Origin: Gymnodinialimonas sp. 202GB13-11
GTDB taxonomy: Bacteria > Pseudomonadota > Alphaproteobacteria > Rhodobacterales > Rhodobacteraceae
Direction: 5' to 3'
Length of the DNA stretch: 64,000 nt
NCBI RefSeq assembly: GCF_040932485.1
Contig: NZ_JBFRBH010000001.1
Location: 620,001-684,000 of the forward strand
This document shows positions 16,839 to 26,919 of the stretch, in pieces (the stretch's first letter is position 1; every line of letters starts with the position of its first letter). A model generated the notes under the pieces. That model made no database searches. It saw nothing but the letters and a program-made list of their open reading frames with translations, and was not told where the DNA came from. The position numbers and the translations under genes were made by a program.

Positions 16839-18047
16839 ATGAGCAAACAGATTTTCACTGGGAACTTTACCCAGCAGGAACCCATCCCCGAAGCCGCTAT
16901 CGCTGCCGCCGTCGACGTCATGCGCTCGGGCCGGCTGCACCGTTACAACACCGCCCCCGGTGAGGCTGGCGAAACCGCTCAATTGGAGCGGGAGTTCGCG
17001 GATTACACGGGCGCGAAATACTGCCTCGCCGTGGCCTCGGGTGGCTATGCCATGGGCGCGGCCTTGCGCGCGTTGGGCGTTCAACCTGGCGACAAAGTGT
17101 TGACCAACGGTTTCACTCTGGCCCCCGTTCCCGGTGCGATTGCGTCGGTGAATGCCGAGCCGGTCTTTGTCGAAGTGACCGACAGCCTTGTTATCGACCT
17201 CGATGACCTTTCGGCCAAGATCGCATCGTCCGGCTCCACGGTCTTGCTGCTCAGCCATATGCGCGGCCATCTGTGCGATATGGATCGCCTCATGGAAATC
17301 TGCGACGCGGCCGGCGTAAAAGTGATCGAGGATTGCGCCCACACGATGGGCGGGGCGTGGAACGGCGTGCCATCCGGGCGGCACGGGTTGGTCGGATGTT
17401 ACTCCACGCAAACCTATAAACACATCAACTCCGGTGAGGGTGGATTGCTGATTTCCGACGATGAGGAGGTCATGGCAACAGCCGTGATGTTGTCGGGTTC
17501 CTACATGCTTTTCGGCAAGAACGGCGCTGCGCCCCCTGTGGATACGTTTGAAAATGTAAAGTACGTCACGCCGAATGTCTCTGGTCGCATGGACAATCTG
17601 CGCGCTGCCATCCTGCGCCCGCAGCTTGCCGACCTGCCCGCGCAGATCGCGCGGTGGAACGCGCTCTACCGTGCGGTGGAGGAAGGCGTACGCAACACGC
17701 CCGGCCTGCAAGTGATCGAGCGCCCGGACGCTGAAGACATCGTCGGTTCCTCCATCCAGGTGCTTTTGCCCAACGCATCGCCCGATGCTGTCCAAGCTGT
17801 TGTCGCAGGTTGCGGCGCGCGAGGTGTGGAGCTGAAATGGTTTGGCGCGGCGGAGCCCGTAGCCTTCACGTCTCGTTACGACAGCTGGCGTTATGCCCCC
17901 GCCCAGAGCCTGCCCAAAACAGATCGCATTCTTGCGGGCCTTTTGGACATGCGCCTACCGCTGACCTTCTCGGTTGAAGATGCCAAGTTGATTGCCGAGA
18001 TCATCCGGGACGAAGTGATGTCTGCCCTGCCTCAGGCGGCGGAATAG
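16839..18047 (+). CDS. DegT/DnrJ/EryC1/StrS-family PLP aminotransferase
   Basis: The protein has 402 residues. It shows the sugar-aminotransferase pattern: N-terminal YNTAPGEAGETAQLE region, YCLAVASGGYA for the phosphate site, EDCAHTMGG with the Asp pairing PLP nitrogen, and the Schiff-base Lys in TYKHINSGEGG. Such enzymes make amino-sugars for surface polysaccharide or antibiotic sugars. Here no other sugar genes are near, so the substrate is open. An in-frame ATG lies five codons earlier; 16839 fits family alignments better. It ends 64 bases before the convergent outer-membrane gene. Confidence 0.83.
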   Translation: MSKQIFTGNFTQQEPIPEAAIAAAVDVMRSGRLHRYNTAPGEAGETAQLEREFADYTGAKYCLAVASGGYAMGAALRALGVQPGDKVLTNGFTLAPVPGAIASVNAEPVFVEVTDSLVIDLDDLSAKIASSGSTVLLLSHMRGHLCDMDRLMEICDAAGVKVIEDCAHTMGGAWNGVPSGRHGLVGCYSTQTYKHINSGEGGLLISDDEEVMATAVMLSGSYMLFGKNGAAPPVDTFENVKYVTPNVSGRMDNLRAAILRPQLADLPAQIARWNALYRAVEEGVRNTPGLQVIERPDAEDIVGSSIQVLLPNASPDAVQAVVAGCGARGVELKWFGAAEPVAFTSRYDSWRYAPAQSLPKTDRILAGLLDMRLPLTFSVEDAKLIAEIIRDEVMSALPQAAE

Positions 18048-18060
18048 GCAAGCCGAAACG

Positions 18061-18085
18061 AAAAAGGCGGCCCAACGAGGCCGCC
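18061..18085 (-). terminator. Intrinsic terminator of the small outer-membrane protein gene
   Basis: On the minus strand GGCGGCC, a 6-base loop and GGCCGCC (18085-18066) are followed by TTTTT (18065-18061). It lies 26 bases past the stop of the 18111-18695 gene. Confidence 0.85.
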
Positions 18086-18110
18086 AATCACGAAATCAGA
18101 TGCGCAACGT

Positions 18111-18695
18111 TTAGAAGTGCAGCGCAACACCAAGGCCGACGGCATTAGCGTCGATCTGCTCACCGCCAACTGCGCCGGTAAGCGTGCCCGCGTCAGGCGT
18201 CATGTGGGTCGACGTGTAGTCCAGCCGGACAGAGACATTGTCCACCAACAGCATTTCCAAGCCGATACCGTAGACCAGCCCGTCTGCCGTTCCCTCGGTC
18301 GAAATGCCCGCTGCGGCACCGTATTCCACCGTCTGGTAGCCGAGCGTGCCGTAAACCAGTGCATTTCCAAGGGCATAGCCACCGCGCACACGTGCGTTCA
18401 GCATGCGATCAAATTCGAAATCCGGTCCGGCCAAGGTGGTCTGGAACGCGGCCGGGCCCGAAAAGCCAACCTCTGCACCGACGACGAAGTTGTCACCAAT
18501 TGCGTAGTTGTAACCACCATAGGCACCAAACCCCGTGCCTTCTTGCAGCGGCGTTGCGATGTTGGAGTTGTCGAACTCAGGCGAGATGATGTTCGTCGCA
18601 AAACCTGCGTAAAAACCTGTCCACTGGCTCGCATCCTGTGCGGAGGCACCGGAAGCGGCGAGAGCGGCAGCAAGGGTCAAGGCGGTTAGGCGCAT
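18111..18695 (-). CDS. Small outer-membrane beta-barrel protein
   Basis: The protein has 194 residues from ATG 18695, with AAGGA about 7 bases upstream and a signal peptide ending GASAQ. The mature chain alternates hydrophobic and polar residues in short strands (GFYAGFATNI, GFGAYGGYNY, NFVVGAEVGF, VSVRLDYTSTHM) and ends in VALHF with the C-terminal aromatic typical for barrel insertion. It resembles the OmpA/OmpW-like eight-strand porin family (OmpA-like_transmembrane/outer-membrane beta-barrel). Function is structural or unknown. It is monocistronic. Confidence 0.8.
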   Translation of the reverse strand: MRLTALTLAAALAASGASAQDASQWTGFYAGFATNIISPEFDNSNIATPLQEGTGFGAYGGYNYAIGDNFVVGAEVGFSGPAAFQTTLAGPDFEFDRMLNARVRGGYALGNALVYGTLGYQTVEYGAAAGISTEGTADGLVYGIGLEMLLVDNVSVRLDYTSTHMTPDAGTLTGAVGGEQIDANAVGLGVALHF

Positions 18696-18856
18696 GGCAT
18701 GTCCTTCGAAACTCAGTCGGACGATCATCCCCCGACGTCGTTAACATAGCCTTTCCAAAACGGACGGGAAAGGGCGGGAATTCAACAGTTTGACGAAACT
18801 GCACCATTTAGGTGACAGTATCGGCAGCTTCACGCTGATTTGATCGGAGACCTGTT

Positions 18857-19294
18857 TTGAAACGTCTTGTTTTCATGGCCTTTTTCGCCGTAGCCGCCAC
18901 GCAACCTGCCCATGCCGAATGGCGCTACGATCCGTCCATGCCACCCGCGGGTGCAGCCTCTGGCGGAGGGGCGAATACGGTCATGGTCGTGTCGTGCGGA
19001 AACGGCGGAATACCGGCCTTTGAGCTGACCGCCTTCAACTGGCCGAATCCGCAGGAAGACTTCGTTCTGCAGATCGACGGCAACCCAGAAGACCTTTACT
19101 TCGCAGACTGCCAAGGTGCGCGCTGCATGTTGGACATGGACACGATGGCCCGTGCGCAATCGTTCATGGCGCAGCTGCGGTCAGGCTCGACGCTCAGCGT
19201 CGGCCTGTACCGTCGTGGATCGCTGGATACGATCCCGCTTACTGGATCCTCTGCGGCGCTTGACCAATTGGAAGCAGGCGGCTGCGAATTCTAA
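18857..19294 (+). CDS. Exported protein of unknown function with TTG start
   Basis: The protein has 145 residues. The likely start is TTG 18857: CGGAGA lies about 7 bases upstream and the following [19 protein letters not shown] is a perfect signal peptide, while the first in-frame ATG (18875) would cut into it. The mature part has a Gly-rich stretch and four Cys ([21 protein letters not shown]), which could form two disulfides. I do not recognise a family. It ends in a 4-base overlap with the convergent pyrG. Confidence 0.65.
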   Translation: MKRLVFMAFFAVAATQPAHAEWRYDPSMPPAGAASGGGANTVMVVSCGNGGIPAFELTAFNWPNPQEDFVLQIDGNPEDLYFADCQGARCMLDMDTMARAQSFMAQLRSGSTLSVGLYRRGSLDTIPLTGSSAALDQLEAGGCEF

Positions 19295-20934
19295 ACAAGG
19301 CGGGAATTATCTTTCGCCGCACGAACGAAATCACGGAAAAGCGGGTGTGGGTCAAACGGCTTCGACTTCAGCTCGGGGTGGAATTGCACCCCGATGAACC
19401 ACGGGTGATCCTTCACTTCGACAATCTCGGGAAGGCGGCCGTCCGGCGACATGCCCGAGAAGATCAGGCCCTTCTCTTCCAGCGCCTCACGGTACTTGAT
19501 GTCGACTTCATAGCGGTGGCGGTGGCGTTCTTCGATGGACGTCCCGCCATAGGCTTCGGCCACTTTTGACCCGTCCGCCAGCACCGCGTCATAGGCCCCA
19601 AGCCGCATCGTGCCGCCCTTATCGTCGGTCACTTTGCGCTCAACCTTGTGGTTGCCCTGCACCCATTCCTTTAGGTGGTAAACCACGGGGGTGAAACGCT
19701 TTTTCCCGGCCTCATGGTCGAATTCCTCCGACCCGGCATCGCCCAGATCCGCCAGGTTCCGCGCGGCCTCGATCACCGCCATCTGCATCCCCAGACAGAT
19801 GCCAAGATAGGGCACGCCGCGCGTGCGTGCGAACTCCGCCGCCTTGATCTTGCCCTCCGTCCCGCGCTCTCCGAACCCGCCGGGTACAAGGATCGCGTGG
19901 AAACCTTCCAGATGCGGGGCGGGGTCTTCGCGGTCGAACACTTCGGCATCGACCCATTCGACCTTCACTTTCACCCGGTTGGCCATACCACCATGGGTCA
20001 GCGCCTCGGCAATCGATTTATAGGCATCCTCAAGCTGCGTGTATTTGCCGACGATGGCGACCTTCACTTCCCCCTCGGGGTTGTTGATCCGGTCCGCCAC
20101 GTCTTCCCAAACGCGCAGGTCTGGTTTGGGGGCAGGGCTGATGCCGAATGCATCCAGAACCGCCTGATCCAGCCCTTCGCGGTGATAGGCCAGCGGTGCC
20201 TCGTAGATCGACTTGAGGTCTTGCGCCGCGATCACGCTGTCCGGGCGCACGTTGCAGAACAAGGCGAGCTTTTCGCGCTCTTTCTCGGGGATTGGCCCCT
20301 CGGACCGGCACACCAGAATATCAGGGGCGAGGCCAATCGAACGAAGTTCCTTGACCGAGTGCTGCGTCGGCTTGGTCTTCAATTCGCCTGACGCGGCAAT
20401 AAAGGGCAACAGCGTCAGGTGCATGAACACGCACTGCCCACGCGGGCGTTCCTGGCCGAATTGGCGGATCGCCTCGAAGAACGGAAGGCCCTCAATATCG
20501 CCCACGGTGCCGCCGATTTCGCACAGCATGAAATCGACCTCATCCTCACCAATTGCGATGAAGTCTTTGATTTCGTTGGTCACATGGGGGATCACCTGGA
20601 TCGTTTTGCCCAGATAGTCACCGCGCCGCTCTTTCTCCAGCACATTGGTGTAGATCCGGCCTGACGAGACGGAGTCGGTCTTGCGCGCAGGCACACCCGT
20701 GAAACGTTCGTAATGCCCAAGGTCGAGGTCGGTTTCAGCGCCATCGTCGGTGACGAAAACCTCACCATGCTCAAACGGGCTCATCGTGCCGGGATCAACG
20801 TTCAGATAAGGGTCGAGCTTACGCAGCCGCACGGAAAAGCCCCGCGCCTGCAACAGTGCGCCGAGGGCGGCTGAGGCCAAACCCTTGCCGAGCGACGAAA
20901 CAACGCCGCCGGTAATAAAGATAAATCGCGCCAT
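19291..20934 (-). CDS. pyrG: CTP synthase
   Basis: The protein has 547 residues. The N-terminal synthetase domain opens with [12 protein letters not shown], and the C-terminal glutamine amidotransferase domain has the nucleophile elbow LGICLGMQ near residue 385 and a terminal HPE ([10 protein letters not shown]). It makes CTP from UTP, ATP and glutamine. It starts 180 bases downstream of secG on the same strand, separated by the secG terminator, so it has its own promoter. Confidence 0.97.
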   Translation of the reverse strand: MARFIFITGGVVSSLGKGLASAALGALLQARGFSVRLRKLDPYLNVDPGTMSPFEHGEVFVTDDGAETDLDLGHYERFTGVPARKTDSVSSGRIYTNVLEKERRGDYLGKTIQVIPHVTNEIKDFIAIGEDEVDFMLCEIGGTVGDIEGLPFFEAIRQFGQERPRGQCVFMHLTLLPFIAASGELKTKPTQHSVKELRSIGLAPDILVCRSEGPIPEKEREKLALFCNVRPDSVIAAQDLKSIYEAPLAYHREGLDQAVLDAFGISPAPKPDLRVWEDVADRINNPEGEVKVAIVGKYTQLEDAYKSIAEALTHGGMANRVKVKVEWVDAEVFDREDPAPHLEGFHAILVPGGFGERGTEGKIKAAEFARTRGVPYLGICLGMQMAVIEAARNLADLGDAGSEEFDHEAGKKRFTPVVYHLKEWVQGNHKVERKVTDDKGGTMRLGAYDAVLADGSKVAEAYGGTSIEERHRHRYEVDIKYREALEEKGLIFSGMSPDGRLPEIVEVKDHPWFIGVQFHPELKSKPFDPHPLFRDFVRAAKDNSRLV

Positions 20935-21077
20935 GCCCGAAAGTCCCCCGTGCGGATGGTTACGCGCCCGGTTGGCGGCCCATCCATGTCTCTTTCCACG
21001 GGATTTGAGAATACTCGGATTCGCACCCGTTAGACAAGGCGGCAGGCCGCCAAAAATCCAAGATCATGTAGATAATG

Positions 21078-21103
21078 AAAAAAGCCACCCCAAATCGGGT
21101 GGC
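21078..21103 (-). terminator. Intrinsic terminator after secG
   Basis: On the minus strand GCCACCC (21103-21097), a 6-base loop and GGGTGGC (21090-21084) are followed by TTTTTT (21083-21078), 11 bases past the secG stop. Confidence 0.88.
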
Positions 21104-21113
21104 CTTCTCGGGC

Positions 21114-21482
21114 TTACTCGACGGGCGGAAGCGCCGGGCTGTCGCCGTCGATGGGCGGCAACATCGTCTCGACCGGTGGCAGAGAGCTGTCGCCCGCATC
21201 CCCTTCGGTGGCCGGGGGCAAGCCGCCCAGTTCGTCCAGCAGCGAAGAGTTGGAGGAATTCTGCGCGGCAATCACCGTCAACGTGATGGAGGTTGCAAGG
21301 AACGCCACAGCAAAGAACCACGTCAGCTTGCCAAGGGCCGTTGCTGCCTGGCGCCCGGTCATCACGCCGCCGCCGCCACCACCGCCCATTCCGAGACCGC
21401 CCCCTTCGGAGCGCTGCAACAGCACAACCCCGATCAGGCAGACCGCGAGGATCAAATGGATGACGAGGATGATGTTTTCCAT
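21114..21482 (-). CDS. secG: Preprotein translocase subunit SecG
   Basis: The protein has 122 residues from ATG 21482 (MENIILVIHLILAVCLIGVVLLQ). Two membrane segments flank the conserved Gly-rich loop (RSEGGGLGMGGGGGG), and the family LTWFFAVAFLATS second helix follows. An acidic, Pro-rich tail of about 45 residues extends beyond the typical E. coli length, as in other alphaproteobacteria. SecG assists SecYE in export. The gene is divergent from purA, with 271 bases between starts. Confidence 0.93.
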   Translation of the reverse strand: MENIILVIHLILAVCLIGVVLLQRSEGGGLGMGGGGGGGVMTGRQAATALGKLTWFFAVAFLATSITLTVIAAQNSSNSSLLDELGGLPPATEGDAGDSSLPPVETMLPPIDGDSPALPPVE

Positions 21483-21601
21483 GGTCGCGCTTTCTCTCAA
21501 CCGGACGATGTTCCGATCCGCGCCTCACTTATGAGATGCGACAGGGGGCCGCAAGGGCCTCGCTGGTATCAGGTCCGTGATTCCCGTTCTGCGTGTGTGA
21601 G

Positions 21602-21623
21602 GATCGTTTCACATGAAGCGATC
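21602..21623. other. Inverted repeat in the secG-purA intergenic region
   Basis: GATCGTTTC (21602-21610) can pair with GAAGCGATC (21615-21623) around ACAT with one G-T wobble; ATTTT follows. No gene runs into it on the plus strand, so it is not an obvious terminator. It lies about 130 bases before purA and could be an operator or leader hairpin. Confidence 0.3.
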
Positions 21624-21753
21624 ATTTTCAATTCTGCCACTCGATACGCAATTCCCTAACAATCGGTTAACCAACGCATGGCCAAGTTTCCGGTTCCCCC
21701 GCGTGGCCAGTGCCGCTATAGCGCCCCGGGGTTTTCACGATCCGGAGGATTTC

Positions 21754-23049
21754 ATGGCCAACGTCGTGGTTGTCGGCGCCCAATGGGGTGACGAAGGCAA
21801 GGGTAAGATCGTTGATTGGTTGAGCGAACGCGCCGATGTGATCGCGCGATTCCAAGGTGGCCACAACGCGGGCCACACGCTTGTGATCGATGGAAAGGTC
21901 TACAAGTTGAATGCCTTGCCGTCCGGTGTCGTCCGGGGCGGAAAGCTTTCCGTCATCGGCAACGGCGTCGTTCTGGACCCTTGGCATCTGGTCGAGGAGA
22001 TCCGCGCCATTCAGGAACAGGGTGTCGATATCAGCCCCGATGTTCTGATGATTGCCGAAAACACGCCGCTGATTCTTCCGATCCACGGAGAGCTCGACCG
22101 CGCCAGAGAGGAAGCGGCTTCCAAAGGTACCAAGATCGGCACAACCGGCCGCGGCATCGGCCCGGCCTATGAGGACAAGGTCGGTCGCCGTTCGGTCCGC
22201 GTTGCGGATCTGGCCGACCCCGCAACGCTTGAGGCTCGGGTGGACCGCGCTCTGCAACACCATGATCCGCTCCGCAAAGGTCTGGGCATTGAGCCGGTGG
22301 ACCGCGATGCATTGCTGGCCAAACTGCAGGAGATTGCGCCGGAAATCCTACGCTATGCGGCCCCCGTCTGGAAGGTGCTGAACGAAAAGCGCCGCGCTGG
22401 CAAACGCATCCTGTTCGAAGGGGCTCAAGGCGCGCTTCTCGACATCGATTTCGGCACCTATCCTTTTGTGACCTCCTCGAACGTGATCGCCGGTCAGGCG
22501 GCAACCGGTGTGGGCATCGGCCCGGGTGCCATCGACTATGTGCTGGGTCTGGTGAAGGCCTACACAACCCGCGTGGGCGAGGGCCCTTTCCCGGCGGAAC
22601 TGCATGACGCCGATGGCCAGCGCCTTGGCGAGCGCGGCCATGAATGGGGCACGACTACGGGCCGCAAGCGCCGGTGCGGATGGTTCGACGCCTGCCTTGT
22701 GCGCCAGACCTGCGTGACCTCGGGCGTCACGGGCATAGCCCTGACCAAGATCGACGTGCTCGACGGGTTTGAGACGTTGAAGATCTGCGTGGGTTACGAA
22801 TTGGACGGCGAACAGCTCGACTATCTGCCGACCGCTGCCGATCAACAGGCCCGCTGCACGCCGATCTATGAGGAGATGCCGGGCTGGTCGGAATCGACCG
22901 AAGGCGCGCGATCTTGGGCGCAACTGCCGGGCAATGCGGTGAAATATGTGCGCCGGATCGAAGAGTTGATCCAATGCCCCGTGGCCCTACTTTCCACCTC
23001 GCCCGAACGTGACGACACGATCCTCGTGACCGATCCGTTCGCTGATTGA
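21754..23049 (+). CDS. purA: Adenylosuccinate synthetase
   Basis: The protein has 431 residues from ATG 21754, with GGAGG six bases upstream. The P-loop [11 protein letters not shown] is at the N-terminus, and HNAGHT (residues about 41-46), TTGRGIGP and the C-terminal block around [10 protein letters not shown] and [11 protein letters not shown] complete the family pattern. It joins IMP and aspartate using GTP on the way to AMP. A DUF2842 gene follows after 12 bases and is likely co-transcribed. Confidence 0.97.
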   Translation: MANVVVVGAQWGDEGKGKIVDWLSERADVIARFQGGHNAGHTLVIDGKVYKLNALPSGVVRGGKLSVIGNGVVLDPWHLVEEIRAIQEQGVDISPDVLMIAENTPLILPIHGELDRAREEAASKGTKIGTTGRGIGPAYEDKVGRRSVRVADLADPATLEARVDRALQHHDPLRKGLGIEPVDRDALLAKLQEIAPEILRYAAPVWKVLNEKRRAGKRILFEGAQGALLDIDFGTYPFVTSSNVIAGQAATGVGIGPGAIDYVLGLVKAYTTRVGEGPFPAELHDADGQRLGERGHEWGTTTGRKRRCGWFDACLVRQTCVTSGVTGIALTKIDVLDGFETLKICVGYELDGEQLDYLPTAADQQARCTPIYEEMPGWSESTEGARSWAQLPGNAVKYVRRIEELIQCPVALLSTSPERDDTILVTDPFAD

Positions 23050-23061
23050 GGGGGCTGTCCC

Positions 23062-23289
23062 ATGGCGCTCAGCTACAAGGCCCGCAAGCGCTGGTCGCTG
23101 TTCATTCTTCTGGTTGGGCTGCCCGTCTACATCGCGGCGGTCTGGTTCATTCTGAGCTTGCTGGAGGGGTGGAGCATCTGGGTGCAGATGGGCATCTGCC
23201 TTGCGTTCAGCATCGTCTGGGCCTTCCCGTTGAAGGCCGTCTTTCTGGGCGTTGGCAAAGCCGACCCGGACGCACCGCAAGACGAATGA
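23062..23289 (+). CDS. DUF2842 small membrane protein
   Basis: The protein has 75 residues with two hydrophobic segments (about residues 12-32 and 40-60), a YKARKRW N-terminus and an acidic tail. This matches the alphaproteobacterial DUF2842 family, of unknown function and often beside purA in Rhodobacteraceae. It is transcribed with purA and ends at a bidirectional terminator. Confidence 0.85.
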   Translation: MALSYKARKRWSLFILLVGLPVYIAAVWFILSLLEGWSIWVQMGICLAFSIVWAFPLKAVFLGVGKADPDAPQDE

Positions 23290-23290
23290 A

Positions 23291-23314
23291 AAAGGGGCGC
23301 CGCAGCGCCCCTTT
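23291..23314. terminator. Bidirectional intrinsic terminator
   Basis: AAAGGGGCGC (23291-23300), loop CGCA and GCGCCCCTTT (23305-23314) form a 10-bp stem between two converging genes, with A-rich sequence before it and T-rich after it, so it can serve both strands. Confidence 0.85.
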
Positions 23315-23338
23315 GCAATTCTTTGATTGTGCTCGAAG

Positions 23339-26014
23339 TTAGAGCGAGCGAGCCAGGCGATACTGATTGCCACCCAATTCTTCCAGCACGCCGTCTTGCT
23401 TGAGGCTTTCGACCGCTGAGATCGCTTCATCGCGCGAGATGGAGCCATCGGTTGCGATCCGCACCAAGCGCAACAGCTGCATGCGCTTGAATTCCACAAG
23501 GCCGGCTTCCTCGCTCAGATAGGTTGCCCCCATCTCAACGACCTCTTCGATTTCTGTCGCAGTTGAGTCTTCCAGGCGCTGCGCGAACACGGCGAAATGG
23601 TCGATCTCGTCTCCGGCATCCTGACCAGTGGCGGGTTCGGACGAGATGCTGTCGCGAACTTCGTCAATTTCCTGGGCCAGCTGGGCTTCCAGTGCGGCGA
23701 TCGGATCTTCGAATTCAGCCTCGTCTTCGGCCTGTGTTATTGGCTCCTCGGCAATCATCGGTTGGGCGATCTCAACACCCTGAGCGATGTCAGCCTCAGC
23801 TTCGACTGCAACATCTGCTTCGACTTCGGTCTCAACTGGCGCCTCTGCTGGTGCCGAACGGCCCAAACCCGACGCAATCAAACCAGCGCGCTGCGCGAGG
23901 TTGGCCAGCGAATTTGCCATCTTGCGCGGGGCGGGCCGGGCCTCTTCAACCGCTGCAACGTCGATCTCATCTGCGACGGCGACATCCTGCTCCAGCACCA
24001 GCGGCGCTTCGGCGGCCGGAGCGAGCGTAGCGGTTCCAGGGCGTTGCGCGGCCTCAGCTTCTGCGGCGGATACCCGGCGCGGTGCGACCGGTGCGGCGGG
24101 GGCCGCAGGGGCGTCATCCTCGACACGCTGTTCTGAGACCAGCACCAGCGGGGCCGGGCGTTCTTCTGCAGCCTGCTGGCGGCGCGAGACGTCGACGCGC
24201 ACACGGCGGGGGCGCATCACGCGAGCCAAATCCTCACGGTATTCGGCGGCGTCATCCTCAAGGCCCGTCATATCCGCGACCGAGGCACCATCGGCGGCCA
24301 GTTGCGTTTCGGCGGCGCGTGCGGCTACGGCTGCTTTCAAATGCTCGATATTGGCCCGGCGGCGTGTCGTCTCAACCGTCGACATCCGGCCTTCGGTGGC
24401 CTCGAACAGGCGGTCCATGTCACCACCGTCATCACCATCCGCATCGGCAAATGCCGTACGGTCCGCGCTGGGTGGAGTGGGGACGTCGGGTGTTTCATCT
24501 GCAACCGCCTCGGCGATGTCTTCTGCGACGGCTTCGGGTGCGGTTTCGATGGCTTCCGCGATCTCTTCCGCAGGCTCTTCGACCACGGGGGCGGTCACGG
24601 CGGCGATTGCGGCCAGCGTATCGTCGTCGCCGTCCGTTTCCTCAGGCGCGTCGTCCGCGTCTTCTTCCAGTGCTTCCGACGCGGCGGCCATGGTGGAGGC
24701 CCCTGTTGCGAACGCGGCAGCAAGGGCTGCAACGGCGGCATCATCATCGGCTTCGATCACAGGCTCAGGGGCTGCGCCCTCGCCACCTGCGGCGATCAGC
24801 TCATCGTCGGGCTGAACGGTTGCAGGTGCGTCACCGCTTTCTGCCAGAGCGGCACGGCGGATACGGGCCAGACGTGCGGCGACCGATGCGCCGTCAAAGG
24901 CGGCTTCTTCATCATTCTCGTCGGCAAAGATCGAGTCGATGTCGCCATCATCCTCTTCGTCGTCCAGATCGGCCATGATGCTGTCGGCGTCGGCTTCGGC
25001 GTTGTCCGCATCGTCTGCGTCTGCGTCTGCGTCTGCGTCGGTGGAGGCACCTTCGGCGGCCAAAGCGGCGGCGACAGCGATCAGAGTATCGGCCCCGGCA
25101 ACGCCGTCTGCGTCTTCCTCGGCTTCAATATGGTCGTCACCAGCCAGATCGGCAGGCGCATCAGCGTCGTCGGCGGTTTCCGCTTCGGCTTCTACTTCCT
25201 CGGGGTCTGCCTCGGCAGCGTCCTCCTCCATCGCAGCGGCGATCCCGGCGAGGGTGTCGTCGTCCGACGCCTCATCAGCGGCTTCGGCAACGGACGCCTC
25301 TTCGGCGATTTCAGCGACCTCTTCGGCGATTTCATCGGAAGCAGCTTCGACCTCTTCCACCACCTCGTCAGCGGCTTCTTCAGCAGCTTCCACCACCGCA
25401 TCGGCCGCCTCTTCGCTGGCTTCTGCAACCTCTTCGATTGCCTCGTCCGCGGTTTCCACGGCCTCTTCGATCTGCTCTTCGGCAGCGTCTTCAGCTGCTT
25501 CCGCAACGTCATCGCTTTCCTCGGCAGGCGCTTCTTCTGTATTGGCGTCAGCGGCTTCAGCAACATCCTCAGCGGCGTCGTCTTCATCTTCTGCAAGCGC
25601 AGCGTCACCGGTCACGGCAGCAACAGCCGCCGTCGCGACAACGGCCTCAGCCACTGGCGCTTCGGGGGCCACGCTCTCAACGGCGTCTTCCACCTGCGGG
25701 TCGCGGGCGAAGGAGCGCTCGGCGGCGCTTTCGAATGCAGGTGTATCTTCAGCAGGCGCGCCTTCGGGGCGCATGATCAGGCCATTTTCAACCATGCGCG
25801 ATTCAACGCGGCGCTGGATGGCTTCTTCTGTAATGCGGTGCAGGGTTTCGGCATCAGGCGTGGGCGGTTCCGCGCCGAAATAGCGGTCTTCCGCCGCCAG
25901 ATCGCGGAAATACTCGGCCACAGCCTTCATGGCCTCAAACGGGCGATCGAAGCCCTCAAGGGTACAGGAAAACGTGCCGTAAGAGACCGTCAGGATTTTG
26001 TTTTCATCACTCAT
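23339..26014 (-). CDS. Very long acidic Glu/Ala-rich protein with conserved-looking ends
   Basis: The protein has 891 residues from ATG 26014 (MSDENKIL); a GTG at 26062 would add 16. Three parts are visible. Residues 1-85 look folded ([16 protein letters not shown], then helices ending VENGLIMRP). Residues about 90-560 are low complexity, dominated by Glu, Ala, Asp and Val ([16 protein letters not shown]-like repeats), predicted disordered and highly acidic. The tail has basic patches ([28 protein letters not shown]) and a last 60 residues that read like a winged-helix unit ([16 protein letters not shown]). I recognise no described function; homologues may carry automatic labels that do not fit. 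It faces thiN divergently. Confidence 0.8.
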   Translation of the reverse strand: MSDENKILTVSYGTFSCTLEGFDRPFEAMKAVAEYFRDLAAEDRYFGAEPPTPDAETLHRITEEAIQRRVESRMVENGLIMRPEGAPAEDTPAFESAAERSFARDPQVEDAVESVAPEAPVAEAVVATAAVAAVTGDAALAEDEDDAAEDVAEAADANTEEAPAEESDDVAEAAEDAAEEQIEEAVETADEAIEEVAEASEEAADAVVEAAEEAADEVVEEVEAASDEIAEEVAEIAEEASVAEAADEASDDDTLAGIAAAMEEDAAEADPEEVEAEAETADDADAPADLAGDDHIEAEEDADGVAGADTLIAVAAALAAEGASTDADADADADDADNAEADADSIMADLDDEEDDGDIDSIFADENDEEAAFDGASVAARLARIRRAALAESGDAPATVQPDDELIAAGGEGAAPEPVIEADDDAAVAALAAAFATGASTMAAASEALEEDADDAPEETDGDDDTLAAIAAVTAPVVEEPAEEIAEAIETAPEAVAEDIAEAVADETPDVPTPPSADRTAFADADGDDGGDMDRLFEATEGRMSTVETTRRRANIEHLKAAVAARAAETQLAADGASVADMTGLEDDAAEYREDLARVMRPRRVRVDVSRRQQAAEERPAPLVLVSEQRVEDDAPAAPAAPVAPRRVSAAEAEAAQRPGTATLAPAAEAPLVLEQDVAVADEIDVAAVEEARPAPRKMANSLANLAQRAGLIASGLGRSAPAEAPVETEVEADVAVEAEADIAQGVEIAQPMIAEEPITQAEDEAEFEDPIAALEAQLAQEIDEVRDSISSEPATGQDAGDEIDHFAVFAQRLEDSTATEIEEVVEMGATYLSEEAGLVEFKRMQLLRLVRIATDGSISRDEAISAVESLKQDGVLEELGGNQYRLARSL

Positions 26015-26191
26015 TGCTCTGCCACTCTGCTCGTCCGGCCCGTCCTGGTCTTCAGAATTCACCGGAATTTATCATCCTCGCAAAAGGTGTAACAAACTGT
26101 TTCCAGTAAAAAGCGACGCGAATTGGACCTTTTGGTGATCAATGCTCCAGACCATGGCAACAATGTGGACAATGAACCGGAGGGATGCGGA

Positions 26192-26869
26192 TTGTCCTTG
26201 AATTTCAACGCGCCAGTTGCGCTTGTGGGCGGCGGTTTCGTGGGCGATCCCGCCTTTGAATTGTCAAAAACGCACGCGAAAATTTTTGTGGGCGTTGATG
26301 GCGGGGGCGATGAAATCTTGCGTCGTGGGGCGGATCCGGTGGCCGTGATCGGCGATTTAGATTCGTTTTCCGCCGCAGGGCGCGCGGCGATTCCCTCTGA
26401 AAACCTGATCCATGTGGCCGAGCAGGACAGCACGGATTTCGAGAAAGCGCTGTCCCGCCTCAGCGCGCCGCTGATCCTCGCCATAGGCTTTACCGGCGCG
26501 CGGCTGGATCATGAACTGGCCGCGATGCACGCATTGGTGCGGTTCCCTCAGCAGCCGGTCGTTTTGATCGGGGCGGAGGATGTGGTTCTGCATCTGCCGG
26601 CGCAGATGACGCTTGATCTGCCGGAGGGCACACGGGTGTCGCTGTTTCCAATGGACGGCGTGACGGTGGGCTTGCAGGGGCTGGAATGGTCCTTCGAGGC
26701 GCTTGATTTGCATCCAGCGCGCAAGATCGGCACGTCGAACCGGGCCAGCGGCGGCGCTGTGCACCTGCGCGCGGATCGCCCGGGCTGTTTGTTGCTGCTT
26801 CCGCTCGATACGCTGGAGGCGGTGATCGCGGCACTCGCTGCGGCGGATTTCCACTCGCCCCCCGCGTGA
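26192..26869 (+). CDS. thiN: Thiamine pyrophosphokinase
   Basis: The protein has 225 residues from TTG 26192, chosen because GGAGGG ends 7 bases upstream. The in-frame TTG at 26123 gives a longer product with little ribosome-site support. Family signs are VGVDGGGD, IGDLDSF and QDSTDFEKAL, the Asp-rich ATP/Mg2+ motif, then a C-terminal beta-sandwich thiamine-binding domain with the SNRASG-type segment. It makes thiamine diphosphate from thiamine and ATP. It lies 50 bases before rpiA, probably in the same transcript. Confidence 0.85.
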   Translation: MSLNFNAPVALVGGGFVGDPAFELSKTHAKIFVGVDGGGDEILRRGADPVAVIGDLDSFSAAGRAAIPSENLIHVAEQDSTDFEKALSRLSAPLILAIGFTGARLDHELAAMHALVRFPQQPVVLIGAEDVVLHLPAQMTLDLPEGTRVSLFPMDGVTVGLQGLEWSFEALDLHPARKIGTSNRASGGAVHLRADRPGCLLLLPLDTLEAVIAALAAADFHSPPA

Positions 26870-26919
26870 GCAGACGCTATGGGTGTTGCGTAGCTGCCAT
26901 TAACGAACGAGATCCGCCC

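Noticed and set aside
24302-26092. Long plus-strand open frames (up to 596 codons) antisense to the acidic protein
   Set aside because: They mirror the biased codons of the real minus-strand gene (Glu/Ala repeats give open frames on the opposite strand) and have no ribosome site or sensible composition.
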